Below are positions 1-5,671 of a stretch of 5,671 nt of DNA, piece after piece (the stretch's first letter is position 1; each line of letters opens with the position of its first letter). The notes below the pieces were generated by a model. It was not told the origin of the DNA, did not search any database, and was given only the letters and a program-made list of their open reading frames with translations. The DNA is from Gemmatimonadota bacterium (GTDB taxonomy: Bacteria; Gemmatimonadota; Gemmatimonadetes; Gemmatimonadales; GWC2-71-9): positions 1 to 5,671 of the forward strand of contig JAHEFN010000168.1 in NCBI GenBank assembly GCA_024640185.1, written 5' to 3'. A program made the position numbers and the translations under genes.

Positions 1-668
1 GGCCGGGTGGGGAATCCGGCCTGGGCAATCCGGGCCGTGGCATCCTCTCCTACCTCGATCCCGTCAAGCGGGATTACCGGGCGCTGGAGCTCTCCTTCGC
101 CATCGAGAACGACCCGCGGTACTCGCTGGCACTGAGCTACGTCCTCTCCAGGAACTCCGGCAACTACCCCGGGGCGCACGACACCGACCAGGGCGGTTTC
201 TTCTATCCCAACGACAACCGCAGCTACCGCTATCCGTTCCAGATGCCGAACAACACCGGCCCACTCCCCAACGACCACACCCACGCGCTCAAGGTCCGTG
301 GGTCGTATCGGGTGGCGCCGCGACTTGGGATCGGGGCCTTCTTCATGGTGCGGTCCGGGGTGCCGATCTCCCGGTTGGTTGTCGGGACCGACATCGGGTT
401 CGTGCCGGGGTTCCTCACCCCGCGGGGCTCGGAGGGTCGGACGCCCTCCCTCTGGGATCTGGACTTGCGGCTGGCCTACACCGCGGGTGGGACGGGGCTC
501 CGTCCGCGCTTCACCCTCGATGTCCAGAACCTTGGCAACAGCCGGAAGGCGCTCGCGGTGGACAACGCCTTCGAGCGCGAGAATGGACGGGGGAATCCGT
601 TCTGGAGCCGGCCGGTGGCCTATCAGGCCCCGCGGGCTGCACGGCTGGGGATCGAGCTGCTCTTCTAG
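1..668 (+). CDS. TonB-dependent receptor-like outer-membrane beta-barrel protein, C-terminal part (5' truncated by window)
   Basis: The reading frame is open from base 3 to the TAG at 666-668 and gives 221 residues; the start lies off the left edge. The visible part alternates aromatic and polar residues as in outer-membrane strands and carries marks typical of the C-terminal barrel of TonB-dependent receptors: a 'LPNDHTHALKVRGSYRV' strand-turn-strand, a 'FFMVRSGVPISR' strand, an 'RTPSLWDLDLRLAYT' strand, then 'FTLDVQNLGNS', which matches the usual 'LDVFNLTN' segment. The protein ends in 'ARLGIELLF'; a terminal Phe after alternating hydrophobic residues is the expected beta-signal for BAM-mediated insertion. 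By family it would sit in the outer membrane and take up a ligand using TonB energy, but the plug and TonB box are not visible, so the substrate is unknown and a non-transporting barrel cannot be excluded. A GC-rich hairpin follows 11 bases after the stop. The superfamily call is fairly secure; the specific role is not. Confidence 0.82.
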   Translation, partial: PGGESGLGNPGRGILSYLDPVKRDYRALELSFAIENDPRYSLALSYVLSRNSGNYPGAHDTDQGGFFYPNDNRSYRYPFQMPNNTGPLPNDHTHALKVRGSYRVAPRLGIGAFFMVRSGVPISRLVVGTDIGFVPGFLTPRGSEGRTPSLWDLDLRLAYTAGGTGLRPRFTLDVQNLGNSRKALAVDNAFERENGRGNPFWSRPVAYQAPRAARLGIELLF

Positions 669-679
669 CCGACCCGGTG

Positions 680-709
680 CCGGGGCGGGGTGTCAGTCCC
701 CGACCCCGG
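680..709 (+). terminator. GC-rich hairpin after the barrel gene, possible terminator without a U-tract
   Basis: The left arm CGGGGCGGGG (681-690) faces CCCCGACCCCG (698-708) across the 7-base loop TGTCAGT, giving 4 bp, a small internal loop (C against GA), then 5 bp, plus a closing C680-G709 pair. It begins 11 bases after the barrel-gene stop, where a terminator would be expected. No T-run follows, so it is not a classical intrinsic terminator. The right arm could alternatively pair with the G-run at 718-722. Confidence 0.35.
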
Positions 710-731
710 GCGTCCCCGGGGGTGGCTTCGC

Positions 732-758
732 TTGTGCCACGCCATTTTGGCGTATCTT
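732..758 (+). promoter_or_regulatory. Candidate promoter of the first kinase, probably leaderless
   Basis: A -10-like box TATCTT lies at 753-758 and a weak -35-like TTGTGC at 732-737, with a short 15-base spacer. A start site about 7 bases beyond the -10 box would fall at 765, the A of the kinase ATG, so the mRNA would have no leader. This agrees with the lack of any Shine-Dalgarno sequence before the ATG. The -35 match is poor; the -10 position is the main argument. Confidence 0.4.
739..753. repeat. Perfect inverted repeat overlapping the candidate promoter (possible operator)
   Basis: ACGCCATTTTGGCGT has two perfect 6-base arms (ACGCCA / TGGCGT) around a TTT centre. It fills the spacer of the candidate promoter and its last base is the first base of the -10 box. 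A dimeric regulator bound here would occlude RNA polymerase. A chance palindrome is possible; no second copy was noticed by eye elsewhere in the window. Confidence 0.4.
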
Positions 759-764
759 CGTTGG

Positions 765-3152
765 ATGAGCGAGCGAGACCCTTGGATTGGCCGCACCCTG
801 GCCGGTCGGTACCGGCTGCTGTCCGAGTTGGGCCGGGGCGGGATGGCGATCGTCTACCGGGCAGAGGACGACAAGCTCGAACGGGAGGTCGCGGTCAAGG
901 TGATCCGCGATGACATCTCCGCCTCGCTCGGCCTGGAGCGGTTCCAGAAGGAAATCCGGGTCCTCTCCACCCTCACCCACCCCAACATCGTCGGCCTGAT
1001 CGATTCGGGATCGGTGGAGGGGACGCTCTACTACGTCATGCCGCTGATCGCGGGCCAATCCCTCCGGGAGCGACTCGATCGTGAGGGACGGTTGCCGATC
1101 GAGGAGGCGGTCCAGGTCACCGCCGAGGCCTGTGCGGCGCTGGCCCATGCCCACGACAAGGGCATCGTCCACCGCGACATCAAGCCCGAGAACGTGATGC
1201 TGGTCGGCCAGACCGCGATGGTGACCGATTTCGGGATTGCCAAGGCGCTGGGCGAGTCGAGCGATGACCGGCTGACCTCGACGGGCGTGGCGATCGGGAC
1301 GGTGGGGTACATGAGCCCAGAGCAGTCATTGGGTTCGGCCTCCATCGATGCCCGGTCGGACCAGTACTCACTGGCCGCGGTGCTCTATGAGATGCTCACC
1401 GGCGAGCCGCCGTTCACCGGGCCCAACGCCCAGACGGTCATTGCCCGCAAGAACACCGAGGTGGCCCGGGCCATCCGCCCGGTCCGCGAGACGGTCTCGG
1501 CCGGGCTCGAGGCGGTGGTGTTGCGCGCGCTGGCGCGGGACCCGGTGGACCGCTATCCCACCACCGAGGCGTTCCGAGCCGCGCTCATCAGCGTCCCCGC
1601 GCGGTCGACGTCGGGGGAAGTGTCGGCGCCCCGGCCCGTTGCCCCGCTGCCGACGGCCGACCGGCGTCGCCGCACGAGGCTCGCCGGGCTGGTTGGCCTT
1701 GTCGCCATCGCGGTGGCGGGTGGGCTGCTCGCATCCCGAGCAGGCATCTTCGGCCCGAGCGGCGGAGGGGCGGTGGAGGTATGGAGCCCCACCAATCGGG
1801 CCCGGATCGCCTTCCTCAAGTGCCGGGCCGATGGCCAACCCGACGCGATCGGCTCCGGGATCCTGGCGGCGATCACCAGCCGACTGCAGTCGGTCCGGTC
1901 GGTGATGCCGCTCACCTCCAGTGCCACGGACCGGTTCGCCGACTCGAGCCTCGGATCCGACGCGATCGCCGACAGCCTGGCTGCCGACTACCTCTCGAGC
2001 TGCGTGGTCGGCGACCGGGAGATCGAGTTCACCCTCGCCGACCGGCGGGGGCGCCGGCTCTGGAGCGAGCGCTTCACCGCGGCCGATGTCGTGGGTGAGA
2101 CGACGGTGGTGACCCTGCTGGCCCGGATCGGGATCGAGCCGGGTGCCGACGAACTCGAGGCCATTCGGTCGTACCAGAGCATTTCGCCAGTCGCTGACAG
2201 CCTCTACCAGCTCTCTCTGGGCTATCGGGCCATGTCCAATGACTCGCTCAACAACGCCGCAATGGGACTGCTCGAGCGAGCCGTTGAGGAGGATCCCTCG
2301 TTCGGTCTGGGGTGGGCGGCGCTGTCCGGGGTGTACTCCCAGCGGGTGCGCAACCTGGGGCAGTACTACGACCGCGCGGAGTCCACGCTCAACGCCACGC
2401 GGATGGCCGAGACCGCGATCCGATTTGCACCCCTGATCGCGCAGAGTCACGTGGCCATGGCATCGGTACAGATGTTCGTCAACTTCGACTTTGCCGGAGC
2501 CGAGGGGTCGCTCCGGGCCGCGTTGCTGCTGTCACCAGCTCACCGCCAGGCCAATGTGCTGCGGGCGTTCCTCTACGCCTGGAAGGGGCACCGTGACTCG
2601 GCGATGGCCAGCGTGGAACGGGCCCTCGAGAGTGCGCCGATGGACAAGGATCTCTTCCTGGACCACGGCTTCATTTCCTACCTCGTGGGTGACCATGAGA
2701 CCGCCATTGCCGACTACCGCTGGGCGAATCAGTTCACCGGCAAACCCGAGGACAACGGCCTGCTCGACTGGGCGCTGATCGAGGCAGGGCGTCTGGACGA
2801 GGCCGGCGCGACTGAGGATGGCTACTGTGATGCCGGCATTGCGGAGCCCTGTCGCACCGCCCCGCTGTATCTCGCGGCGGCACGGGGAGAGACAGATCGC
2901 ATCCTCGATGCTGCCAGGGCGCTGCGGCAGGAGAACGTCCCCTGGCGCCCCAATCATGCCTTTGATCTTGCCCAGTTCTTCGCGATGGCGGGAATGACCG
3001 ATTCTGCCTTCGCCGCCCTCGAGGAGGCCGCCGCCGGACCGAGTTCCTGGCTGACCCGGTTCAGGATCGATCCACACTTCAAGAACCTGCGGAGCGACCC
3101 ACGGTTCGACCAGCTGGCAGACCGGCTCGGATTGCCGCCCCTGCAACAGTAG
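765..3152 (+). CDS. Membrane Ser/Thr protein kinase (PknB-type) with TolB-N-like and TPR ectodomain
   Basis: This is a complete 795-residue protein. The kinase domain spans about residues 16-275: glycine loop GRGGMA (23-28), VAVK Lys45, helix-C Glu63, HRDIKPEN (136-143, catalytic Asp138, so an RD kinase), DFG (155-157, Mg-binding Asp155), activation segment to GTVGYMSPEQ (178-187) with T171, T173 and T179 as possible autophosphorylation sites, and 'RSDQYSLA' (197-204). A basic RRRRTR stretch (300-305) precedes one hydrophobic segment (about 306-323), which places the kinase in the cytoplasm and the rest outside. Residues about 346-437 resemble the TolB N-terminal-like domain found in adenylate cyclase/TPR proteins ('RIAFLKC' where 'IAVLPF' is usual; ending 'LWSERF'). 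TPR-like helical pairs follow from about 481 to 660, and the tail 'LRSDPRFDQLADRLGLP' is common in this TPR group. Four ectodomain cysteines form two candidate pairs. ATG 765 is chosen because kinase homology begins right after it; the upstream in-frame ATG at 690 adds an unlike segment. The signal and substrate are unknown. Confidence 0.93.
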   Translation: MSERDPWIGRTLAGRYRLLSELGRGGMAIVYRAEDDKLEREVAVKVIRDDISASLGLERFQKEIRVLSTLTHPNIVGLIDSGSVEGTLYYVMPLIAGQSLRERLDREGRLPIEEAVQVTAEACAALAHAHDKGIVHRDIKPENVMLVGQTAMVTDFGIAKALGESSDDRLTSTGVAIGTVGYMSPEQSLGSASIDARSDQYSLAAVLYEMLTGEPPFTGPNAQTVIARKNTEVARAIRPVRETVSAGLEAVVLRALARDPVDRYPTTEAFRAALISVPARSTSGEVSAPRPVAPLPTADRRRRTRLAGLVGLVAIAVAGGLLASRAGIFGPSGGGAVEVWSPTNRARIAFLKCRADGQPDAIGSGILAAITSRLQSVRSVMPLTSSATDRFADSSLGSDAIADSLAADYLSSCVVGDREIEFTLADRRGRRLWSERFTAADVVGETTVVTLLARIGIEPGADELEAIRSYQSISPVADSLYQLSLGYRAMSNDSLNNAAMGLLERAVEEDPSFGLGWAALSGVYSQRVRNLGQYYDRAESTLNATRMAETAIRFAPLIAQSHVAMASVQMFVNFDFAGAEGSLRAALLLSPAHRQANVLRAFLYAWKGHRDSAMASVERALESAPMDKDLFLDHGFISYLVGDHETAIADYRWANQFTGKPEDNGLLDWALIEAGRLDEAGATEDGYCDAGIAEPCRTAPLYLAAARGETDRILDAARALRQENVPWRPNHAFDLAQFFAMAGMTDSAFAALEEAAAGPSSWLTRFRIDPHFKNLRSDPRFDQLADRLGLPPLQQ

Positions 3153-3201
3153 GGCTGCCGCCGTCGGACCTCTGCCGGTCTGCTCCAGGGCGGGCTACGA
3201 G

Positions 3202-3381
3202 ATGACACCCAGCCCCCCAGCTGACGGCTACGACCGGATCACTCCATACCACGTCTACCAGGACGCCGGGGCCATGATGGCCTGGCTCACCGAGACCTTC
3301 GGCATGGCGGAGCGGCACGTCGTCCGGCGCCCCGACGGGCATCACTGGTACTTCGCCACACCGGAGGCATCGGGGGTGTAG
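3202..3381 (+). pseudogene. Glyoxalase/bleomycin-resistance (VOC) family fragment, 59 codons, probably a remnant
   Basis: The gap between the kinases contains a 59-codon frame, ATG 3202 to TAG 3379-3381. Its middle, 'ITPYHVYQDAGAMMAWL' (residues 13-29), followed by 'TETFGMAERHVVRRPDG' and 'HHWYF', matches the first beta-alpha-beta-beta part of VOC-superfamily proteins of the PhnB/glyoxalase type ('ITPYL.V.DA..AI.FY...FGA.E..R...PDG'). Family members usually have about 120-140 residues, so roughly the second half is missing, including strands expected to complete the fold and ligand site. Reading past the stop in this frame, or in the frame one base back, gives no VOC-like sequence, so a single frameshift does not explain the loss. 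Only a weak AGG lies upstream (3187-3189, 12 bases before the ATG). It is most likely a decayed gene; a short expressed protein that dimerises to complete a fold is a less likely alternative. The match is by eye only. Confidence 0.55.
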
Positions 3382-3389
3382 CTGCCGCA

Positions 3390-3418
3390 TTGCGGGGTCC
3401 CCTTCCTGGCGGTACTCT
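3390..3418 (+). promoter_or_regulatory. Possible promoter of the second kinase
   Basis: TTGCGG (3390-3395) and TACTCT (3413-3418) are separated by 17 bases and lie just after the VOC fragment's stop. Each shares three positions with the sigma-70-type consensus, including the important TTG and TA...T bases. The implied leader would be about 60 bases and would contain the hairpin at 3423-3442. In GC-rich DNA such matches are frequent, so this is tentative. Confidence 0.22.
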
Positions 3419-3422
3419 CAAG

Positions 3423-3442
3423 CGATCCCCCGAGAGGGGTCG
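3423..3442 (+). other. Small hairpin in the leader of the second kinase
   Basis: CCCC (3428-3431) and GGGG (3436-3439) enclose GAGA, a GNRA-type tetraloop; CGA (3423-3425) can pair with TCG (3440-3442) beyond a two-base bulge. No T-run follows, so it is unlikely to terminate transcription. It ends 42 bases before the ATG at 3485, too far to cover the ribosome site directly. Confidence 0.25.
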
Positions 3443-3484
3443 ACGGGCTTCTGTGGTCTCCCCCACTTCCCAGATCGACATCCC

Positions 3485-5671
3485 ATGCCCGACCCCTCGG
3501 ATCGCCTCGCCCAGGCCCTGGCCGACCGCTATGCACTCGAGCGCGAGCTGGGGCAGGGTGGCATGGCCACGGTGTACCTGGCCCACGACATCAAGCACGG
3601 CCGCAAGGTCGCCATCAAGGTCCTCAAGCCCGAGCTCGCGGCGGTGCTCGGCGCCGACCGGTTCGTGCAGGAGATCAAGACCACCGCCGCGCTGCAGCAT
3701 CCGCACATCCTGCCGCTGCATGACAGTGGTGAGGCCGACGGCTTCCTCTTCTACGTGATGCCGTTCATTGATGGCGAGACCCTCCGCGACAAGCTCAACC
3801 GCGAGACCCAGCTCGGCATCGACGAGGCGGTCCGGATCACCACCGAGGTGGCCGACGCACTGCACTACGCCCACAGCCAGGGAGTGGTCCACCGCGACAT
3901 CAAGCCGGAGAACATCCTGCTGGCGGCCGGCCGGCCGATGGTGGCCGACTTCGGGATCGCCCTGGCGCTGAGTGCAGCGGCCGGCGGGCGAATGACCGAG
4001 ACCGGGATGTCGCTGGGGACGCCGCACTACATGTCCCCCGAGCAGGCGACCGCCGACAAGGAGATCGGCCCCCGGAGCGACGTCTACTCGCTGGCGAGCG
4101 TGCTCTACGAGATGCTCACCGGCGACCCACCACACACCGGGAGCTCAGCGCAGCAGGTGATCATGAAGATCATCTCCGAGGTGGCCGATTCGGTGACCCA
4201 GCTCCGGAAGAGCGTTCCGCCGAATGTGGCGGCGGCGGTGGGGAAGGGGCTCGAGAAGCTGCCGGCGGATCGTTTCGAGAGCGCCAAGGCCTTTGCCGAG
4301 GCGCTCGGGAATCTGGCCTTCACCACCATGGGTGCCGCGGCGATGGCAATGGCGCCGACCACGGTCCGCGGCTGGATCCGGAGCCCGCTGAGTTGGGCGG
4401 CGATGGCGGCGGCGGTGGCAGGGGTCGCCTGGGCCATGGTGCGATCAGCCGCCAACGACGGCGACCAGCTGGTGGTCCGCGCCGAGCTCCCGCTGATCAC
4501 CAGATCGGATTCCGGGGTCGGTCTCAACGGGCTCGATATCTCCCCCGACGGGTCGGCGATCGTCTACGCCGCTGGTACCGCCGACAGTGAGTCCACCACT
4601 GCGCTCTACCTGCGGCGCTCCGATGACCGGGAGCCTCACCTGATCCCCGGTACAGCGGGGGCGACTGCCCCGGCCTTCTCGCCCGACGGTCAATCGGTCG
4701 CCTTCGTCCACGACTCCGCGGGGAGGACAAGTATCCGCCGGGTGCGCCTCTCCACCGAGGTACTCGAGACGGTCACCCGACGTTTGCTCGTGGATGAAGG
4801 AGTGGTGGACATGCTCCGGTGGGGGGACGACGGGTTCCTCTACTACGCTCAGTTCCCAGATGGGATCTTCCGGGTGCCTGGTAGCGGCGGTGAACCGGAA
4901 CTCCTTGTGAAGGGCTTGGCGAGCTGGCCGGAGCCGCTGCCGGGTGGCGAGTACATGTTGTATGTAACGTTTGAATTGCCCAAGCGGCTCAAGCGCCTGA
5001 CCCTCAAGACACTCGAGACCGAATCGCTGGAACTCGACCTCTCTGGGGGGGCGGGACGGTACACGTCCCCGGGCTACCTGGTACTGAAGACAACCGCAGG
5101 TCTCGCGGCGGTCAGGTTCGACCTGCGGCGGGGAGTGGTCGAAGGCGATCCGGTCCCTGTACTCGACCGACTCGCCGCAGGTGGGAACATCGGGGCCTTT
5201 GCGATCTCCCGCACGGGGGCCGCGGTCTACACGACCGACAATTCCCGCGACCCCAATGCCGAACGCATGTGGCGCCTCGTCCTCGTGGACGCACGCGGTG
5301 CTGAGGCTGGTGAGGTGCGAGTCCCTCGTGGGGACCTCACCCATCCACTCTTCTCTCCAGATGGACGGCGACTGGCGTTCTCCATCAATCCCCCATTTGC
5401 TGAGTTCGTCGAGGGGAGGAGGGAGGCGGCAGGAGATGTGTACCTTCACGATCTCGATGTTGGCACGACCACCCCGCTACAACTTGGCCCACCAGTCACC
5501 GAGGTTCTGAGCTGGATTGGAGGTGATCGCCTCGCGATTGCGCGCGCGAATGTCGCTGGCGCCAACTGGGCCGGTGTCGTGTTTTCCACCGAGGCGATGG
5601 CCGGGGCGAGTATTGACACGATGTGGGAATATCACCTCGATATGAGCAGTTTATCAGGGGAGGAGATCGAG
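3485..5671 (+). CDS. Membrane Ser/Thr protein kinase (PknB-type) with PD40/TolB-like beta-propeller ectodomain, 3' truncated by window
   Basis: The frame runs from ATG 3485 to the right edge, 729 codons with no stop. Kinase domain, about residues 16-275: GQGGMA (23-28), VAIK Lys45, helix-C Glu63, HRDIKPEN (136-143, catalytic Asp138), DFG (155-157), GTPHYMSPEQ (178-187) with T171, T173 and T179 as possible activation-loop phosphosites, and 'RSDVYSLA' (197-204). All catalytic residues are present, so it should be active. One hydrophobic segment (about 301-319, after 'RGWIR') should cross the inner membrane, with the kinase inside. The exterior part has PD40-type repeats marked by 'ISPDG' (352-356), 'FSPDG' (398-402) and 'FSPDG' (623-627), each followed by a hydrophobic strand such as 'RLAFSI', as in TolB/WD40-like propellers. 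The visible 729 residues contain no cysteine. No Shine-Dalgarno sequence precedes the ATG, but the start fits the first kinase's N-terminus without a gap. By family this is a sensor kinase; ligand and substrates are unknown. The missing C-terminus should hold the remaining blades. Confidence 0.93.
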   Translation, partial: MPDPSDRLAQALADRYALERELGQGGMATVYLAHDIKHGRKVAIKVLKPELAAVLGADRFVQEIKTTAALQHPHILPLHDSGEADGFLFYVMPFIDGETLRDKLNRETQLGIDEAVRITTEVADALHYAHSQGVVHRDIKPENILLAAGRPMVADFGIALALSAAAGGRMTETGMSLGTPHYMSPEQATADKEIGPRSDVYSLASVLYEMLTGDPPHTGSSAQQVIMKIISEVADSVTQLRKSVPPNVAAAVGKGLEKLPADRFESAKAFAEALGNLAFTTMGAAAMAMAPTTVRGWIRSPLSWAAMAAAVAGVAWAMVRSAANDGDQLVVRAELPLITRSDSGVGLNGLDISPDGSAIVYAAGTADSESTTALYLRRSDDREPHLIPGTAGATAPAFSPDGQSVAFVHDSAGRTSIRRVRLSTEVLETVTRRLLVDEGVVDMLRWGDDGFLYYAQFPDGIFRVPGSGGEPELLVKGLASWPEPLPGGEYMLYVTFELPKRLKRLTLKTLETESLELDLSGGAGRYTSPGYLVLKTTAGLAAVRFDLRRGVVEGDPVPVLDRLAAGGNIGAFAISRTGAAVYTTDNSRDPNAERMWRLVLVDARGAEAGEVRVPRGDLTHPLFSPDGRRLAFSINPPFAEFVEGRREAAGDVYLHDLDVGTTTPLQLGPPVTEVLSWIGGDRLAIARANVAGANWAGVVFSTEAMAGASIDTMWEYHLDMSSLSGEEIE

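Noticed and set aside
690..764. Earlier ATG at 690 as the start of the first kinase
   Set aside because: It would add 25 residues unlike the N-terminus of the second kinase, and it lies within the hairpin and upstream of the candidate promoter.
1368..2450. Long open frame on the - strand (360 codons) inside the first kinase gene
   Set aside because: It lies wholly inside a secure kinase gene. GC-rich codon use on the + strand removes stops from the complementary frame, and the translation shows no recognisable domain.
3378..3490. Frameshifted continuation of the VOC domain
   Set aside because: Translations past the stop in the same frame and in the frame one base back contain no VOC-like strands or metal/ligand residues.
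3287..4135. Open frame of 282 codons on the - strand over the VOC fragment and second kinase
   Set aside because: It is antisense to conserved kinase motifs and has an Arg/Gly/His-rich translation without family features.
4395..4425. GCG/GGC-rich simple repeat
   Set aside because: It encodes the alanine-rich membrane segment of the second kinase and is irregular, so it is ordinary coding sequence rather than a repeat element.
4445..5449. Open frame of 334 codons on the - strand opposite the propeller region
   Set aside because: The + strand frame carries SPDG repeats and continues a verified kinase; the antisense translation is not recognisable.

Overview
This high-GC window reads entirely on the + strand. 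It looks like chromosomal DNA from a Gemmatimonadota-like bacterium. That assignment is inference, not a database result. It rests on the strong G/C preference at third codon positions, PknB-type Ser/Thr kinases fused through one membrane segment to TPR or PD40 (TolB/WD40-like) ectodomains, a TonB-dependent-receptor-type outer-membrane protein, and starts without Shine-Dalgarno sequences. Acidobacteriota or a related soil lineage cannot be excluded.

Layout: (1) 1-668, the C-terminal ~221 residues of an outer-membrane beta-barrel protein of the TonB-dependent receptor superfamily, cut by the left edge. (2) 669-764, a short intergenic region with a GC-rich hairpin, a perfect 15-base inverted repeat and a -10-like box placed so that transcription could begin at the ATG of the next gene. 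(3) 765-3152, a complete 795-residue membrane Ser/Thr protein kinase with a divergent TolB-N-like domain and a TPR ectodomain. (4) 3153-3484, a 332-base gap holding a 59-codon fragment of a glyoxalase/VOC-family protein (3202-3381), then a leader with a possible promoter and a small hairpin. (5) 3485-5671, a second Ser/Thr kinase of the same family whose ectodomain is a PD40 beta-propeller; it runs off the right edge after 729 codons with no stop.

The two kinases are tandem paralogues. Their catalytic modules align residue for residue, without an indel, from Tyr16 to about residue 274, and the catalytic residues have identical numbers (K45, E63, D138, D155). Their ectodomains are unrelated. 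The simplest reading is two membrane sensors with a common cytoplasmic output module and different extracytoplasmic input modules. Their ligands and substrates cannot be read from the sequence. I see no RNA gene, CRISPR array, insertion sequence or attachment site. I found no convincing undescribed system; the points most worth a second look are the kinase pair with swapped ectodomains, the paired cysteines of the first kinase, the palindrome over its promoter, and the VOC fragment.
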